Shown here: positions 1-8,393 of the stretch, piece by piece | Layout of the letters: each line of letters opens with the position of its first letter | Numbering within the stretch: the stretch's first letter is position 1 | Assembly: GCA_963742205.1 (NCBI GenBank) | Contig: CAVUKZ010000006.1 | Location: forward strand, 434,001-498,000 | Length of the DNA: 64,000 nt | DNA from: WHSW01 sp963742205 | GTDB lineage: Bacteria > Actinomycetota > Thermoleophilia > Solirubrobacterales > 70-9 | Direction: 5' to 3' | The notes under the pieces: generated by a model | Databases searched by the model: none | What the model was told of the DNA's origin: nothing | The model's input: only the letters and a program-made list of their open reading frames with translations | Made by a program: the position numbers and the translations under genes

Positions 1-1397
1 CTTCGCAGGAAGGCCGCCGCCTTCGCGCTGCGGATGCCCGACCGGCACTGGCACACGACAATGCGATCGCGGTTGATCTCACCGTAGCGTTGCGGAATCT
101 CCCCCAGGGGGATCAGCTGCGACCCCGCGATCTTGGCGATCTGATACTCCTGGGGTTCCCGCACGTCGACGATGACCAGGGCTTCGTGACGATCGAGGGC
201 CGCCTTCAGCTGCCGCGGTGTGATCTCCGTGGCGCCGGGCGCCAACGGGTCCTCGGGGCTGCCTTGGGCTTCGGGGGCCGGCGCTGAGGTCACGCCGCTC
301 GGCACGCCGCAGAACTGCTCGTAGTCGATGAGCTCAGTGACGCTCGGATGGTCGCCGCAGACGGGGCACTCGGCATCTCGGCGCAGCTTCATCTCGCGGA
401 AGCGCATCCGCAGCGCGTCGTAGATCAGGAAACGGCCGATCAGCGGTTCACCAGTCCCGAGAATCAGTTTGATCGCCTCGGTGGCCTGAATCGTCCCGAT
501 GATGCCCGGCAGCACCCCCGGCAGCACGCCGGCTTCGGCGCAGCTCGGGACCAGCCCCGGCGGAGGCGGCTCGGGGTAGAGGCAGCGGTAGCACGGCCCG
601 CCCTTGGTCGAACACCGATGCCTGCCCCTCGAACCTGAAGATGCTGCCGTAGGCGTTGGGCTTGCCGAGCAGCACGCAGGCATCGTTCACCAGATAGCGG
701 GTCGGGAAGTTATCGGTGCCGTCGAGAATGACGTCGTAGGGGCGGAACAGGTCGAGCGCATTCGCCGACGAGAGCGCCACTTCGTAGGTCTCGACATGAA
801 CGTTCGGGTTCAGCGCGTAAATCCGCTCGCGGGCCGACGCCAGCTCTGGACCGCCCGACGTCGGGAGTGCCGTGGAGGAGCTGCCGCTGCAGGTTGCTCA
901 GGTCAACGACGTCGAAGTCGACGAGGCCGATCGTGCCCACGCCGGCGGCGGCAAGATACATCGCCGCGGGAGACCCGAGCCCGCCGGCGCCGATGCAGAG
1001 CACTTTCGCCGCCTTCAACGCTCGCTGCCCGTCCATTCCCACTTCCGGCAGGATCAGATGCCGGCTGTAGCGCCGCACCTCGTCCGCGGAGAGCTGTGTC
1101 GCGGCCGGAGCGGCCACGCCGGCCCCGCCAGCCACCGAGGGGATGATGCTGACCACGTCTCCAGCCTTGAGCGGCGTGTCTTCCTTTTGCAGGTACCGGA
1201 TGTCTTCGTCATTGACGTACACGTTCACGAAGCTGCGCAGACGTCCCTCGCCCGTGTAGAGATGCTGCCGCAACCCTCCGTACTTCGTCGTCAACCCGTT
1301 GAGCAGCTCGCCAACGGTATGTCCGTCCACTTTCGACCGCGTCCAGTCTGTCCGTGAACGAGCGGAGCGGGGTCGGGATCAGAATCTTCGTCGCCAT
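1..1397 (-). CDS. Sulfur carrier (CysO/MoaD-like) fused to MoeB-type adenylyltransferase and rhodanese (MoeZ-like); 3' end outside window, frameshifted
   Basis: Predicted to adenylate and thiolate a sulfur-carrier protein, feeding sulfur to cysteine synthesis by the neighbouring cysM product. Reading from the ATG at 1397: a ubiquitin-like carrier domain (starts MATKILIPTPLRSF, ends near the diglycine in SVAGGAG), then a MoeB/ThiF domain (ATP loop GAGGLGSP, LSNLQRQ, zinc CxxC pairs GPCYRC and CPVC), then a rhodanese domain with active-site loop CRSGIRS at the window edge. Carrier and MoeB domains are read in one open frame across their junction (about 1330-870), so the fusion itself is not an artefact. 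Frame breaks near 1340, 860 and 600 look like single-base errors. In Mycobacterium CysO and MoeZ are separate proteins; a molybdopterin role (MoaD-MoeB) is the alternative, but the cysM and JAMM neighbours favour cysteine. Confidence 0.82.
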
Positions 1398-1829
1398 GTG
1401 TCGATGTCTCCAGCCTCTCAAACGCCAGGGGCTCTTGCGCAAACGCCGATCGATCCTCGGCCAGCCGCCACGACGTGATGTCCCCAGGGCTGCCGTCCGC
1501 GACCGAGATGATGACGTACGAGAAGACCGGCCAGGCGTGATCCAGATCGTATTGCGAGGGATGAGCGGGGTGGTCGGGATGTGAATGATAGAAGCCGATC
1601 AGGACCAGCCCCTCGTCCGCCGCCCTCGCCTCGGCGACCGATAGTCGCGCGGCCGCACCAGGAAGCGCCGCCTCGGGCCCTCCTCGGTGGTGTTGGGCAG
1701 CGGCCACGCCTGTCGGACCACCCCGTCGTGGCCCAGCAACGCACCGCAGCACTCGTGCGGATATGTCTCGCGACCATGCGCCTGGATGGCCTCCAGTACG
1801 CCGGGCCCCAGCGTGAGCGCGCTCGTCAC
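1382..1829 (-). CDS. JAMM/MPN metalloprotease (Mec-like, sulfur-carrier processing), frameshifted
   Basis: A JAB/MPN-family zinc protease of about 145 residues. The N-terminal glutamate region HECCGALLG and the JAMM signature HSHPDHPAHPSQYD (HxHP followed by SxxD) are intact. The GTG start at 1829 overlaps the cysM stop as GTGA, so the two are translationally coupled. A frameshift lies near 1640, and the exact stop is uncertain because it falls beside the start of the carrier fusion. Family knowledge: in Mycobacterium, Mec cleaves cysteine off the CysO-cysteine adduct, and QbsD of Pseudomonas trims a carrier to expose its diglycine. Here it could do either job, since its neighbour has an internal diglycine. 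Confidence 0.8.
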
Positions 1830-2748
1830 GCGCCCTCCCAGAAGGCCTCGGAGAGGTACCGCTCTCCACCATCGCAGAGCACGGTCACGACGACGGCGGG
1901 GCTCGACCAGCGCGAGCGCGGCGGCGACGCTGGCGCCGGCCGAGATCCCGACGAGCAGGCCTTCCTCCCGCGCCAGGCGGCGCGTCATGGCCACGGCCCT
2001 CTCGGTGTCAATCCGTAGGTCCACGTCGGCCAGGGTCGGGTCGTAGATGCCGGGCACGATCGCGGTGGCCATGTGCTTCAGGCCTTCGATGCCGTGCAGC
2101 GGGCTCTCGGGTTGCAGCGAGGCCAGCACCACTCCTGGCAGCAATTCGCGCAGCCGGCGCCCGACGCCGACGAACGTGCCACTTGTGCCAGCCCGGCGAC
2201 GAAGTGCGTCAGCCGGCCAGCCGTCTGCTCGATGATCTCCGGAGCGGTCGTGTCGTAGTGCGCGCGCCAGTTGAACGGGTTGTTGGACCGGTCCGGGTAG
2301 AAATAGCCGTCCGGCGCGGCCGCAAACCGCCGCCGGGCCTCACGGATCGCACCGTCCGAGCCCTCGAGCGGATCGTCAGTACCAACTCGGCGCCATACGC
2401 ACGCAGCATGCGCTTGCGTTCCGCCGTGACGTTGTCAGGCACGCACAGCACGACCGGCACGCCGATGGCGGCGCCAAACATCGCGTAGGCGATGCCGGTA
2501 TTACCCGAGGTGGCGTCGAGCAACGTCTTGCCCGGCGCCAGCGCGCCGCTGGCCAGGCCCTCGAGCATCATCCGCCGGGCCGGCCGATCCTTCACGGAAC
2601 CGCCAGGGTTGGCGAACTCCGCCTTGCCGTAGAGCTCGATGCCGGGCTTCTCCTGCTCGATCCGGTGGAGCCGGATGAGCGGTGTGCGGCCGACCAGGTC
2701 GAACAACGCACTGGCGTGCCCTGCTGTTGGAAGAAGGACAGATGACAT
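1826..2748 (-). CDS. cysM: PLP-dependent cysteine synthase (CysM-type), frameshifted
   Basis: Fold-type II PLP enzyme of about 307 residues, the usual length. It is expected to replace the activating group of O-phosphoserine or O-acetylserine with sulfur. Visible motifs are the lysine-bearing NPGGSVKDRP (Lys near residue 53), the substrate loop SGNTG (81-85) and the phosphate-binding GISAGAS near the C-terminus. Frame breaks near 2375, 2165 and 1900 are each repaired by one base. It is first in an operon with the JAMM protease and the carrier-MoeB-rhodanese fusion. This is the gene set of mycobacterial mec-cysO-cysM, so a carrier-bound thiocarboxylate rather than free sulfide is the likely sulfur donor. 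Confidence 0.85.
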
Positions 2749-2792
2749 GCGGGAACTGGAAGATTCTAGGTAAACACGCCGGGCAAAGGCAC

Positions 2793-2823
2793 GGCAAGGA
2801 AAATCCGACTATCGGAGTCGGAT
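2793..2823 (-). terminator. Rho-independent terminator after the SIMPL gene
   Basis: On the minus strand, downstream of the stop at 2895, the arms ATCCGACT and AGTCGGAT form a perfect 8-base stem around a short loop, followed by TTTTCCTT. It separates the SIMPL/FGE pair from the cysM operon. Confidence 0.65.
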
Positions 2824-2894
2824 ATTGGCCGCAGATGACTCGGATGACGCAGAGGAATGGGGCCGAGGAGGCCCGGAGGGTGCGGGGCCCAGAG

Positions 2895-3611
2895 CTACTT
2901 GATGGCGGCCGTCACGGTCACGACCGCCCGGATTCCGATCTCCCCTTCGGCAACGGGCGTCGTCGGCTGCGCCGCGGCATCTGCTGCCATCCGGAACTCC
3001 TGCTGCGGGCGCATCACGGGGCCCTGCACCGCCTCATCGATGCGGATGACGCGGTCCACGCTTCGCCGCGCCCCCGCCGCCGCGGCATCCGCGCGCGCCA
3101 TCGCATCGGCCACGGCGCGGGTGAGCGCCTCGCGCTCGATCTTGGTCCGCTCCTTGAGGTCGAACTGCACGCCCTGAATCGACGTCGCTCCGGACAACAC
3201 GCTCGCGTCGAGGACATCGCCGAGTTTCGTCAGATCGTCCACGCGCACCTCGACGACGTTGCGGGCGAGATAGCCGCGCGGCGTCTGGCGGCCGCCGCTG
3301 TAGTCGAATTCCTGCTGGAGCGCGACGACAAGGGTGCGGACCGCGTCCTTGGGGATGCCGGCGGCGGCGATCCTCTGGAGCACCGCCGACATGGCTGTGG
3401 CGTTGGTGGCCTGTGCGTCCTTGGGATCGCGCGAGCGAGAGTCGGCGCCCACCCGCACCAGCGCGCGATCGGGCGCCGTGCGCACCACGCCCTCGCCCCG
3501 TACTGTCACGACCGGCAGATCCGGCGGCAGGGGTGGCAGCGGCTGGGCCCAGACCTCGGGCGTGTGCACGAGCGCCAGCAGTGCGATGGAGAGCAGGATG
3601 GACCGAAGCAT
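2895..3611 (-). CDS. SIMPL (DUF541) domain periplasmic protein
   Basis: 238-residue secreted protein. An N-terminal signal peptide (hydrophobic SILLSIALLALV, cleavage after VWAQ) precedes a SIMPL/DUF541 fold: VVTVRGEGVVRTAPDRA at the start and repeated beta-alpha units ending in a C-terminal strand IGIRAVVTVTAAI. The family is periplasmic or outer-membrane associated, with no agreed biochemical role. It follows the formylglycine-enzyme-like gene by 11 bases, so the two are probably co-transcribed. No frameshift is seen. Confidence 0.85.
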   Translation of the reverse strand: MLRSILLSIALLALVHTPEVWAQPLPPLPPDLPVVTVRGEGVVRTAPDRALVRVGADSRSRDPKDAQATNATAMSAVLQRIAAAGIPKDAVRTLVVALQQEFDYSGGRQTPRGYLARNVVEVRVDDLTKLGDVLDASVLSGATSIQGVQFDLKERTKIEREALTRAVADAMARADAAAAGARRSVDRVIRIDEAVQGPVMRPQQEFRMAADAAAQPTTPVAEGEIGIRAVVTVTAAIK

Positions 3612-3622
3612 GGTGTCGCTCC

Positions 3623-4412
3623 TCACCCTGAGTAGACCACACGGAACCCAACGCTGTAGGCGTAGGTGTCGGGCGGGACCCGGTGGCGGTGTGCGCAGCG
3701 GAGTTGGTTCACATCGTGCGTCACCCACGACCCGCCCCGCAGCACGCGGAACACGCCCTGTGCGGGCCCACGCGGATTGCGGTCGTCCGCGGCGCGGTAC
3801 GCGTCGGCGCCGTACCAATCGGCCACCCACTGCCAGACGTTTCCCGCCATGTCGTAGAGCTCGAACCCGTTCGGGGCGTAGCTGCCGACCGGGCGGGTGC
3901 CGCGGTGGCGCTTGAGCGCCGGTTCTGGCAGGAAGTTGCCGCGCGAGGCGTCGATGTCGTCTCCCCACGGGTATCGCTTCTGCTCGAGCCCGCCGCGGGC
4001 GGCCCGCTCCCATTCGGCCTCGGTCGGGAGCCTGACGAGCTGACCGATCTGGCCGCTCAGCCAGCGGCAATAGGCCATCGCGTCGGCATGCGTGACGAGC
4101 GTGACCGGGTGGCGGCCACGATCCCGCGGCGGGTCGCCGCCACGCCACACATACGGCGCGGCCAACTCGCGGAACGGGAGCTCGTGTTGGGGGGTGACCA
4201 GCAACGGGAGGTCGCGGAGGCTTGGCGGCGGATGCCCCGCGTCGCGTACGAATGCCGAGTACCTGATCGACCGTGATGGCGTAGGCCGAGACGTGGAAAA
4301 CGTCGATCAGTACGGCTCGCGGCGGCCGCTCGTCGTCGCCGCCTTCGAACGATCCCATCGTGAAGCGGCCGCCCGGGATGGCTGCGAATCGCGGCAGGAG
4401 CTCCTCACCCAT
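3623..4412 (-). CDS. Formylglycine-generating-enzyme (SUMF1/EgtB-like fold) protein, frameshifted
   Basis: About 262 residues of the FGE-sulfatase fold. Family hallmarks in order are IPGGRFTMGSFEG, LPTEAEWERAARGG, YPWGDD, NGFELYDMAGNVWQWVADW, RVLRGGSW and the C-terminal VGFRVVY. One frame break near 4262 separates the N-terminal 50 residues from the rest. The family includes copper-dependent formylglycine synthases and many proteins of unknown role; the cysteines that bind copper in the true enzyme are not evident, so a non-catalytic or different role is possible. No sulfatase gene is nearby. Upstream (4413-4524) is a divergent intergenic region shared with the aminotransferase. Confidence 0.75.
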
Positions 4413-4547
4413 ACCTGACCGCTCAGCCCACTCGAGTGGACATTCCGAGAGCCCGCCGATCTGATCGAGGCCGGCGCATACGGACGGGAGTTTGAGTTGA
4501 TCGCATGCTCAACTGGAGTGAGCTGTGGGCTTGATCCGACCCCAAAG

Positions 4548-4553
4548 TATACT
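4548..4553 (+). promoter_or_regulatory. Candidate -10 element of the aminotransferase operon
   Basis: TATACT lies just before the GTG at 4561 and the ATG at 4582. If it is real, the in-frame ATG at 4525 is upstream of the transcript start and the protein begins at 4561 or 4582. No good -35 is visible at the usual distance. Confidence 0.35.
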
Positions 4554-4560
4554 GCCGGCT

Positions 4561-5703
4561 GTGCAACTCGAACAGTTCGCAATGGAGCGTATGCAGTCCA
4601 CTTACGAGAACCTGGTGGACTACAACCTGTCCGAAAGCGGGGTGCGGCCGCTGACGCCGCGCGAGCTCCTCATCGACCGCGCCGCGCTCGACGCCTTGCT
4701 CGATCACCCGCTGGTCTACACCCAGTCGAACGGCACCGTGGCGCTGCGCGAAGCCGTGGCCGCGATGTATCCCGGCGCGACCATCGCGCACGTCGAGGTG
4801 ACCAACGGCGGGTCCGAAGCCAACTACATCACGACCTGGCGCCTGGTGGAGCCGGGCGACGAAGTCGTGATGCTGCTCCCGAACTACATGCAGACATGGG
4901 GCGTGGCGCGAGCCTTCGGGGCCACGATTCGCGAGTGGCGGCTGGCCGAGAAGGCCGGACGCTGGACGGCCGACCTGTCGGCGCTCGACGCGCTGGTGAC
5001 CCCGCGCACGAAGGTGATCGTGATCTGCAATCCGAACAACCCGACGGGCGCGCGTCTCACCGCGGCCGATCTCGACGGCATCGCCCGCGCCGCCGATCGC
5101 GTCGGGGCCTGGGTGCTGTCCGACGAGATCTACCGCGGCGCCGAGCTCGACGGACAGGAGACGCCGTCGATGTGGGGCCGTGGCGAGCGGGTGATCGTCA
5201 CCAACGGATTGTCGAAGGCGTACGGGCTGCCCGGGCTGCGCATCGGCTGGATGGTCGGCCCACCGGCGCTCGTCGCGTCGACGTGGTCGTGCACCGACGA
5301 CTACGTCACCATTGCGCCCGGCGCGCTCAGCGACCTGATGGCGCGCGCCGCACTCGTCCCCAGCCGGCGCCAGCAGTTGCTCGAACGGACTCGCGGCATC
5401 CTCCGCAGCAACCTTCCGGTGCTGGACCAATGGCTGCGCACGCACGGCGACGCCTTTACCTGGACGCGACCCGAGGCCGGCGCGATCTGCTACGTCCGCT
5501 ATCGGCACGCCATCAATTCGACGGTTCTGGTCAACCGGCTCAGGGAAGAGAAGAGCGTGCTGGTCGTCCCTGGCGATCACTTCGGCATGGACCACTACCT
5601 GCGCATCGGCTTCGGCGAGACCCCGGAGTACGTCACCGCGGGGCTGGCCCGGGTGCACGACCTGCTCTCCTCCCTCGAGCCCCTCACCGCGCCTCGTGCA
5701 TGA
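4561..5703 (+). CDS. Class I/II aminotransferase
   Basis: PLP-dependent fold-type I aminotransferase of about 380 residues. It has the aspartate-site VICNPNNPTG, the LSDEIYRG strand that holds the ring, the Schiff-base lysine in TNGLSKAYGLPGLRIGW and the substrate-binding Arg in YLRIGFG. The substrate cannot be told from sequence. An in-frame ATG exists at 4525, but a -10-like TATACT sits between it and 4561, so I prefer the GTG at 4561. The stop overlaps the homoserine dehydrogenase start as ATGA. The cluster aminotransferase, homoserine dehydrogenase, CoA-transferase suggests one pathway of amino or keto acids. Confidence 0.85.
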   Translation: MQLEQFAMERMQSTYENLVDYNLSESGVRPLTPRELLIDRAALDALLDHPLVYTQSNGTVALREAVAAMYPGATIAHVEVTNGGSEANYITTWRLVEPGDEVVMLLPNYMQTWGVARAFGATIREWRLAEKAGRWTADLSALDALVTPRTKVIVICNPNNPTGARLTAADLDGIARAADRVGAWVLSDEIYRGAELDGQETPSMWGRGERVIVTNGLSKAYGLPGLRIGWMVGPPALVASTWSCTDDYVTIAPGALSDLMARAALVPSRRQQLLERTRGILRSNLPVLDQWLRTHGDAFTWTRPEAGAICYVRYRHAINSTVLVNRLREEKSVLVVPGDHFGMDHYLRIGFGETPEYVTAGLARVHDLLSSLEPLTAPRA

Positions 5704-6773
5704 AGGTGCCCGAGCTGTCCCTGGTCCTCGTGGGCTTCGGCCACGTGGGCCGGCGCTTCGCGCTGCTGCTGACGGAGGTGGCCGACCGCCTCGATTTCGA
5801 GTGGCGGATCGTGGCCATCGCGACCGGGCGACACGGCTCGGTGGTCGATCCGGGTGGGGTGGACGCCACGCGTGCCCTCGCGGCGGTGGCAGCGGACCAG
5901 TCGCTGGACCGACTCGACGCCGAACCGCGCCAGCGCAGCGGGCTCGACGTGATCCGGCAGGCAGCGGCGCTGCTGGCCGATGACGCCGCCGAAGGGCGCC
6001 TCGTGCTCGTCGAGTCGACGGTGCTGGACATCGACCGGGGTGAGCCCGCGCTCTCGCACGTGCGCGCCGCTCTCGAGGCGCAGATGCACGTGGTCACCGT
6101 GAACAAGGGTCCCACCGCCTTCGCGTACAACGAGCTCGCGTCGCTCGCCGACACCGTGGATCGCGTGTTCTTCTTCGAGGGCGCCGTGATGGACGGCGTG
6201 CCGGTCTTCAACCTGGTGCGCGAGACCATGCCCGCCGTCCGCATCGACGGGTTCCGCGGCGTGATCAACACCACCTCGAACTTCGTCCTGTCGGCCCTCG
6301 AGCAGGGCCAGCCGTTCGAACTGGCGCTGCGCGAGATGCAGGCCCGGGGCATCGCGGAAGCCGACCCGACGCTCGACATCGAGGGCTGGGACGCCGCCGC
6401 GAAGACTGCCGCCCTGGTCAACGTGCTGATGGGTGGGGCCATCACGCCACACCAGGTGGCGCGCACCGGCATCACCGACGTCCGCGCCACTGACGTGCGC
6501 GATGCGCTGGCCCGCGGAAGGCGCATTCGTCTCGTCGCGACCGCGCGTTGGCAGGGCCACACCCTCCTGGCACGCGTCGAACCGGAGCTGCTAGCCGCCG
6601 ACGATCCCCTGGCCGGGCTCGCCGACACGGCCAACGCCCTCTACCTCACGACCGACCTGTTGGGCGAAGTCGGCATCGTGCAGCGCGAAGGCAGCCTCAC
6701 GCAGACGGCCTACGCACTGCTGAGCGACCTCACCCGCATCAGCCTCAGGCTGCGAGACTGGACCGATCGATGA
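5700..6773 (+). CDS. hom: Homoserine dehydrogenase, short form without ACT domain
   Basis: 357 residues. Expected to reduce aspartate semialdehyde to homoserine with NAD(P)H. Rossmann motif GFGHVGRRF near the N-terminus, catalytic-domain segments VTVNKGP, RGVINTTSNFVLS and the signature ADPTLDIEGWDAAAK. It lacks the C-terminal ACT domain of feedback-inhibited enzymes, as in archaeal-type short forms. The ATG at 5700 overlaps the aminotransferase stop, and its own stop overlaps the CoA-transferase start at 6770 (ATGA both times), so the three are coupled. No aspartokinase is adjacent. Related oxidoreductases with other substrates use the same fold, so the substrate is inferred. Confidence 0.82.
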   Translation: MKVPELSLVLVGFGHVGRRFALLLTEVADRLDFEWRIVAIATGRHGSVVDPGGVDATRALAAVAADQSLDRLDAEPRQRSGLDVIRQAAALLADDAAEGRLVLVESTVLDIDRGEPALSHVRAALEAQMHVVTVNKGPTAFAYNELASLADTVDRVFFFEGAVMDGVPVFNLVRETMPAVRIDGFRGVINTTSNFVLSALEQGQPFELALREMQARGIAEADPTLDIEGWDAAAKTAALVNVLMGGAITPHQVARTGITDVRATDVRDALARGRRIRLVATARWQGHTLLARVEPELLAADDPLAGLADTANALYLTTDLLGEVGIVQREGSLTQTAYALLSDLTRISLRLRDWTDR

Positions 6774-7958
6774 GTGGACCACTGGCCGGCCTGACCGTGA
6801 TCGATCTCACCCGCGTGCTGTCGGGCCCGTACTGCACGATGGTATTGGCCGACCTCGGAGCGCGCGTCATCAAGGTGGAGCAGCCCGGCACGGGCGACGA
6901 CACGCGGCATTGGGGTCCTCCGTTCGTGGGCGAGGAGAGCGCGTACTTCCTGAGCATCAACCGGAACAAGGAAAGCGTGTGCCTCGACTTCAAGCACCCC
7001 GGGGGACGCGGTGTCCTCGAGCGCCTGCTCGACCACGCGGACGTCCTGGTCGAGAACTTCAAGCCCGGCACGCTCGACCGTGCCGGCTTCGGGTGGGAGG
7101 CGGTGCACGCCCGGTGGCCGAAGGTGATCTACGCCTCGAATCTCCGGGTACGGACAAACCGGACCGCGCCGCAACGAGCCCGGCTACGATGCCGTGATTC
7201 AGGCGGAAGGCGGCTTGATGAGCGTCACCGGCGACTGGGACGGGCCGGCGTACCGGCTGGGCGTCGCGATCTCGGACATCGTGGCCGGGCTCTTCGCCGC
7301 GCAGGGCGTCATGGCGGCGCTGTTCGCGCGCGAGCGGACCGGCGCCGCGCAGCGCGTGGACATCGGCATGCTCGACACGACGGCGGCGCTGCTCACCTAC
7401 CAGGCCGGCAACTACTTCGCCACCGGGCACGCGCCGCAGCGGCTGGGCAATCGCCATCCGACCATCGCGCCCTACGAGACCTTCAGGACCTCGGACGGCG
7501 AGATCGTCATCGCCGTCGGCAACGACGCGATCTGGCGCCGGTTCTGCCCCGCAATCGGGCGGCCGGAGCTGGCCGAGGATCCGCGATTCGCGACCAACCG
7601 CGACCGGTTGGCGAACTACGCCGAGCTGCGGACAGCTCTCGAAGCGGTCCTCGCTACCCGCACGCGGGCGGACTGGACGGCGCGCTTCCACGCAGCGAGC
7701 GTGCCCTGCGGCTCGGTCCGCGACGTCGCCGAGGTGCTCGCCGACCCCCACCTGCACGCCCGGGAGATGGTCGGGACGCTCGAGCATCCCACCGTAGGAC
7801 CCACCCGCGTGATGGGCACGCCGATCAAGTTGTCAGAGACGCCCGGCAGTTTGAGGACTCCGCCACCCACGCTCGGCCAGCACACCGCGGCGGTGTTGGA
7901 GGAACTGGGCTACGATCGGGAGATGATTGCCAGCTTGAAGGCCGCGGGAGCGATCTGA
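6770..7958 (+). CDS. Class III (CaiB/BaiF) CoA-transferase, one frameshift
   Basis: About 396 residues of the formyl-CoA transferase family, which moves CoA between acids. Motifs: LAGLTVIDLTRVLSGPYC at the N-terminus, GARVIKVE, the catalytic-loop LSINRNKESVCLDFK, ISGYGQTGP and YDAVIQAEGG. One extra base near 7138 breaks the frame between ASN and ISGYGQTGP. The catalytic Asp of the family (after the GD-x-x loop) cannot be assigned with certainty by eye. Its ATG overlaps the upstream stop. The substrate is unknown, but the neighbours suggest an amino-acid-derived acid. Confidence 0.82.
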
Positions 7959-7961
7959 TCA

Positions 7962-8393
7962 ATGGCCGACGTCGCACAGATCCGGAAACGGATTCAGAGA
8001 GCCATCGAGCAGGCCCGCCGCGAGGCGGCCGATCGTCGAGCGCGGGTGCACGAGGCCCAGCGCGCGTACGACGAGTTCCTCGAAACGCGGGCCATCCCCG
8101 CGTTCCGATCGGTGGCCATCGTGTTGAAGGCGGAGGGCCTGGTGTGGGAGGTCATGACGCCGTCGGGCGAAGTGCGCCTGGTGCCCGATCGCCGGCGCGA
8201 CGAGTCGATCGCGCTCAGCTTCGACGCCACGGCCGAACCGCCGCAGCCGCTGGTCAGCATCACGCGCGGCCGCGGCAGCCGCACCCTCCATGCCGAGCGG
8301 CCGATCAAGGCCGGAACGCCGGCGTCGTCGGCGCTCACCGAGGACGATGTGGTCGATATGCTCGTCGAAGAGTTGCGTCCGTGGCTGGGGTGA
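7962..8393 (+). CDS. Hypothetical protein, 143 residues, coiled-coil N-terminus
   Basis: I recognise no family. The first 40 residues are a charged helix (IRKRIQRAIEQARREAADRR) likely to form a coiled coil. The rest is a mixed alpha/beta region with LKAEGLVWEVMTPSGEVRLV and an acidic helical end (DDVVDMLVEELRPWLG). It starts 3 bases after the CoA-transferase stop and is probably in the same transcript. It converges on the PilT-like gene with no gap (8393/8394). Confidence 0.7.
   Translation: MADVAQIRKRIQRAIEQARREAADRRARVHEAQRAYDEFLETRAIPAFRSVAIVLKAEGLVWEVMTPSGEVRLVPDRRRDESIALSFDATAEPPQPLVSITRGRGSRTLHAERPIKAGTPASSALTEDDVVDMLVEELRPWLG

Noticed and set aside
4497..5699. Long open frame reaching upstream of homoserine dehydrogenase, as if fused
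   Set aside because: The upstream part is Arg/Gly-rich shadow of the aminotransferase; the ATG at 5700 with ATGA overlap gives the true start.
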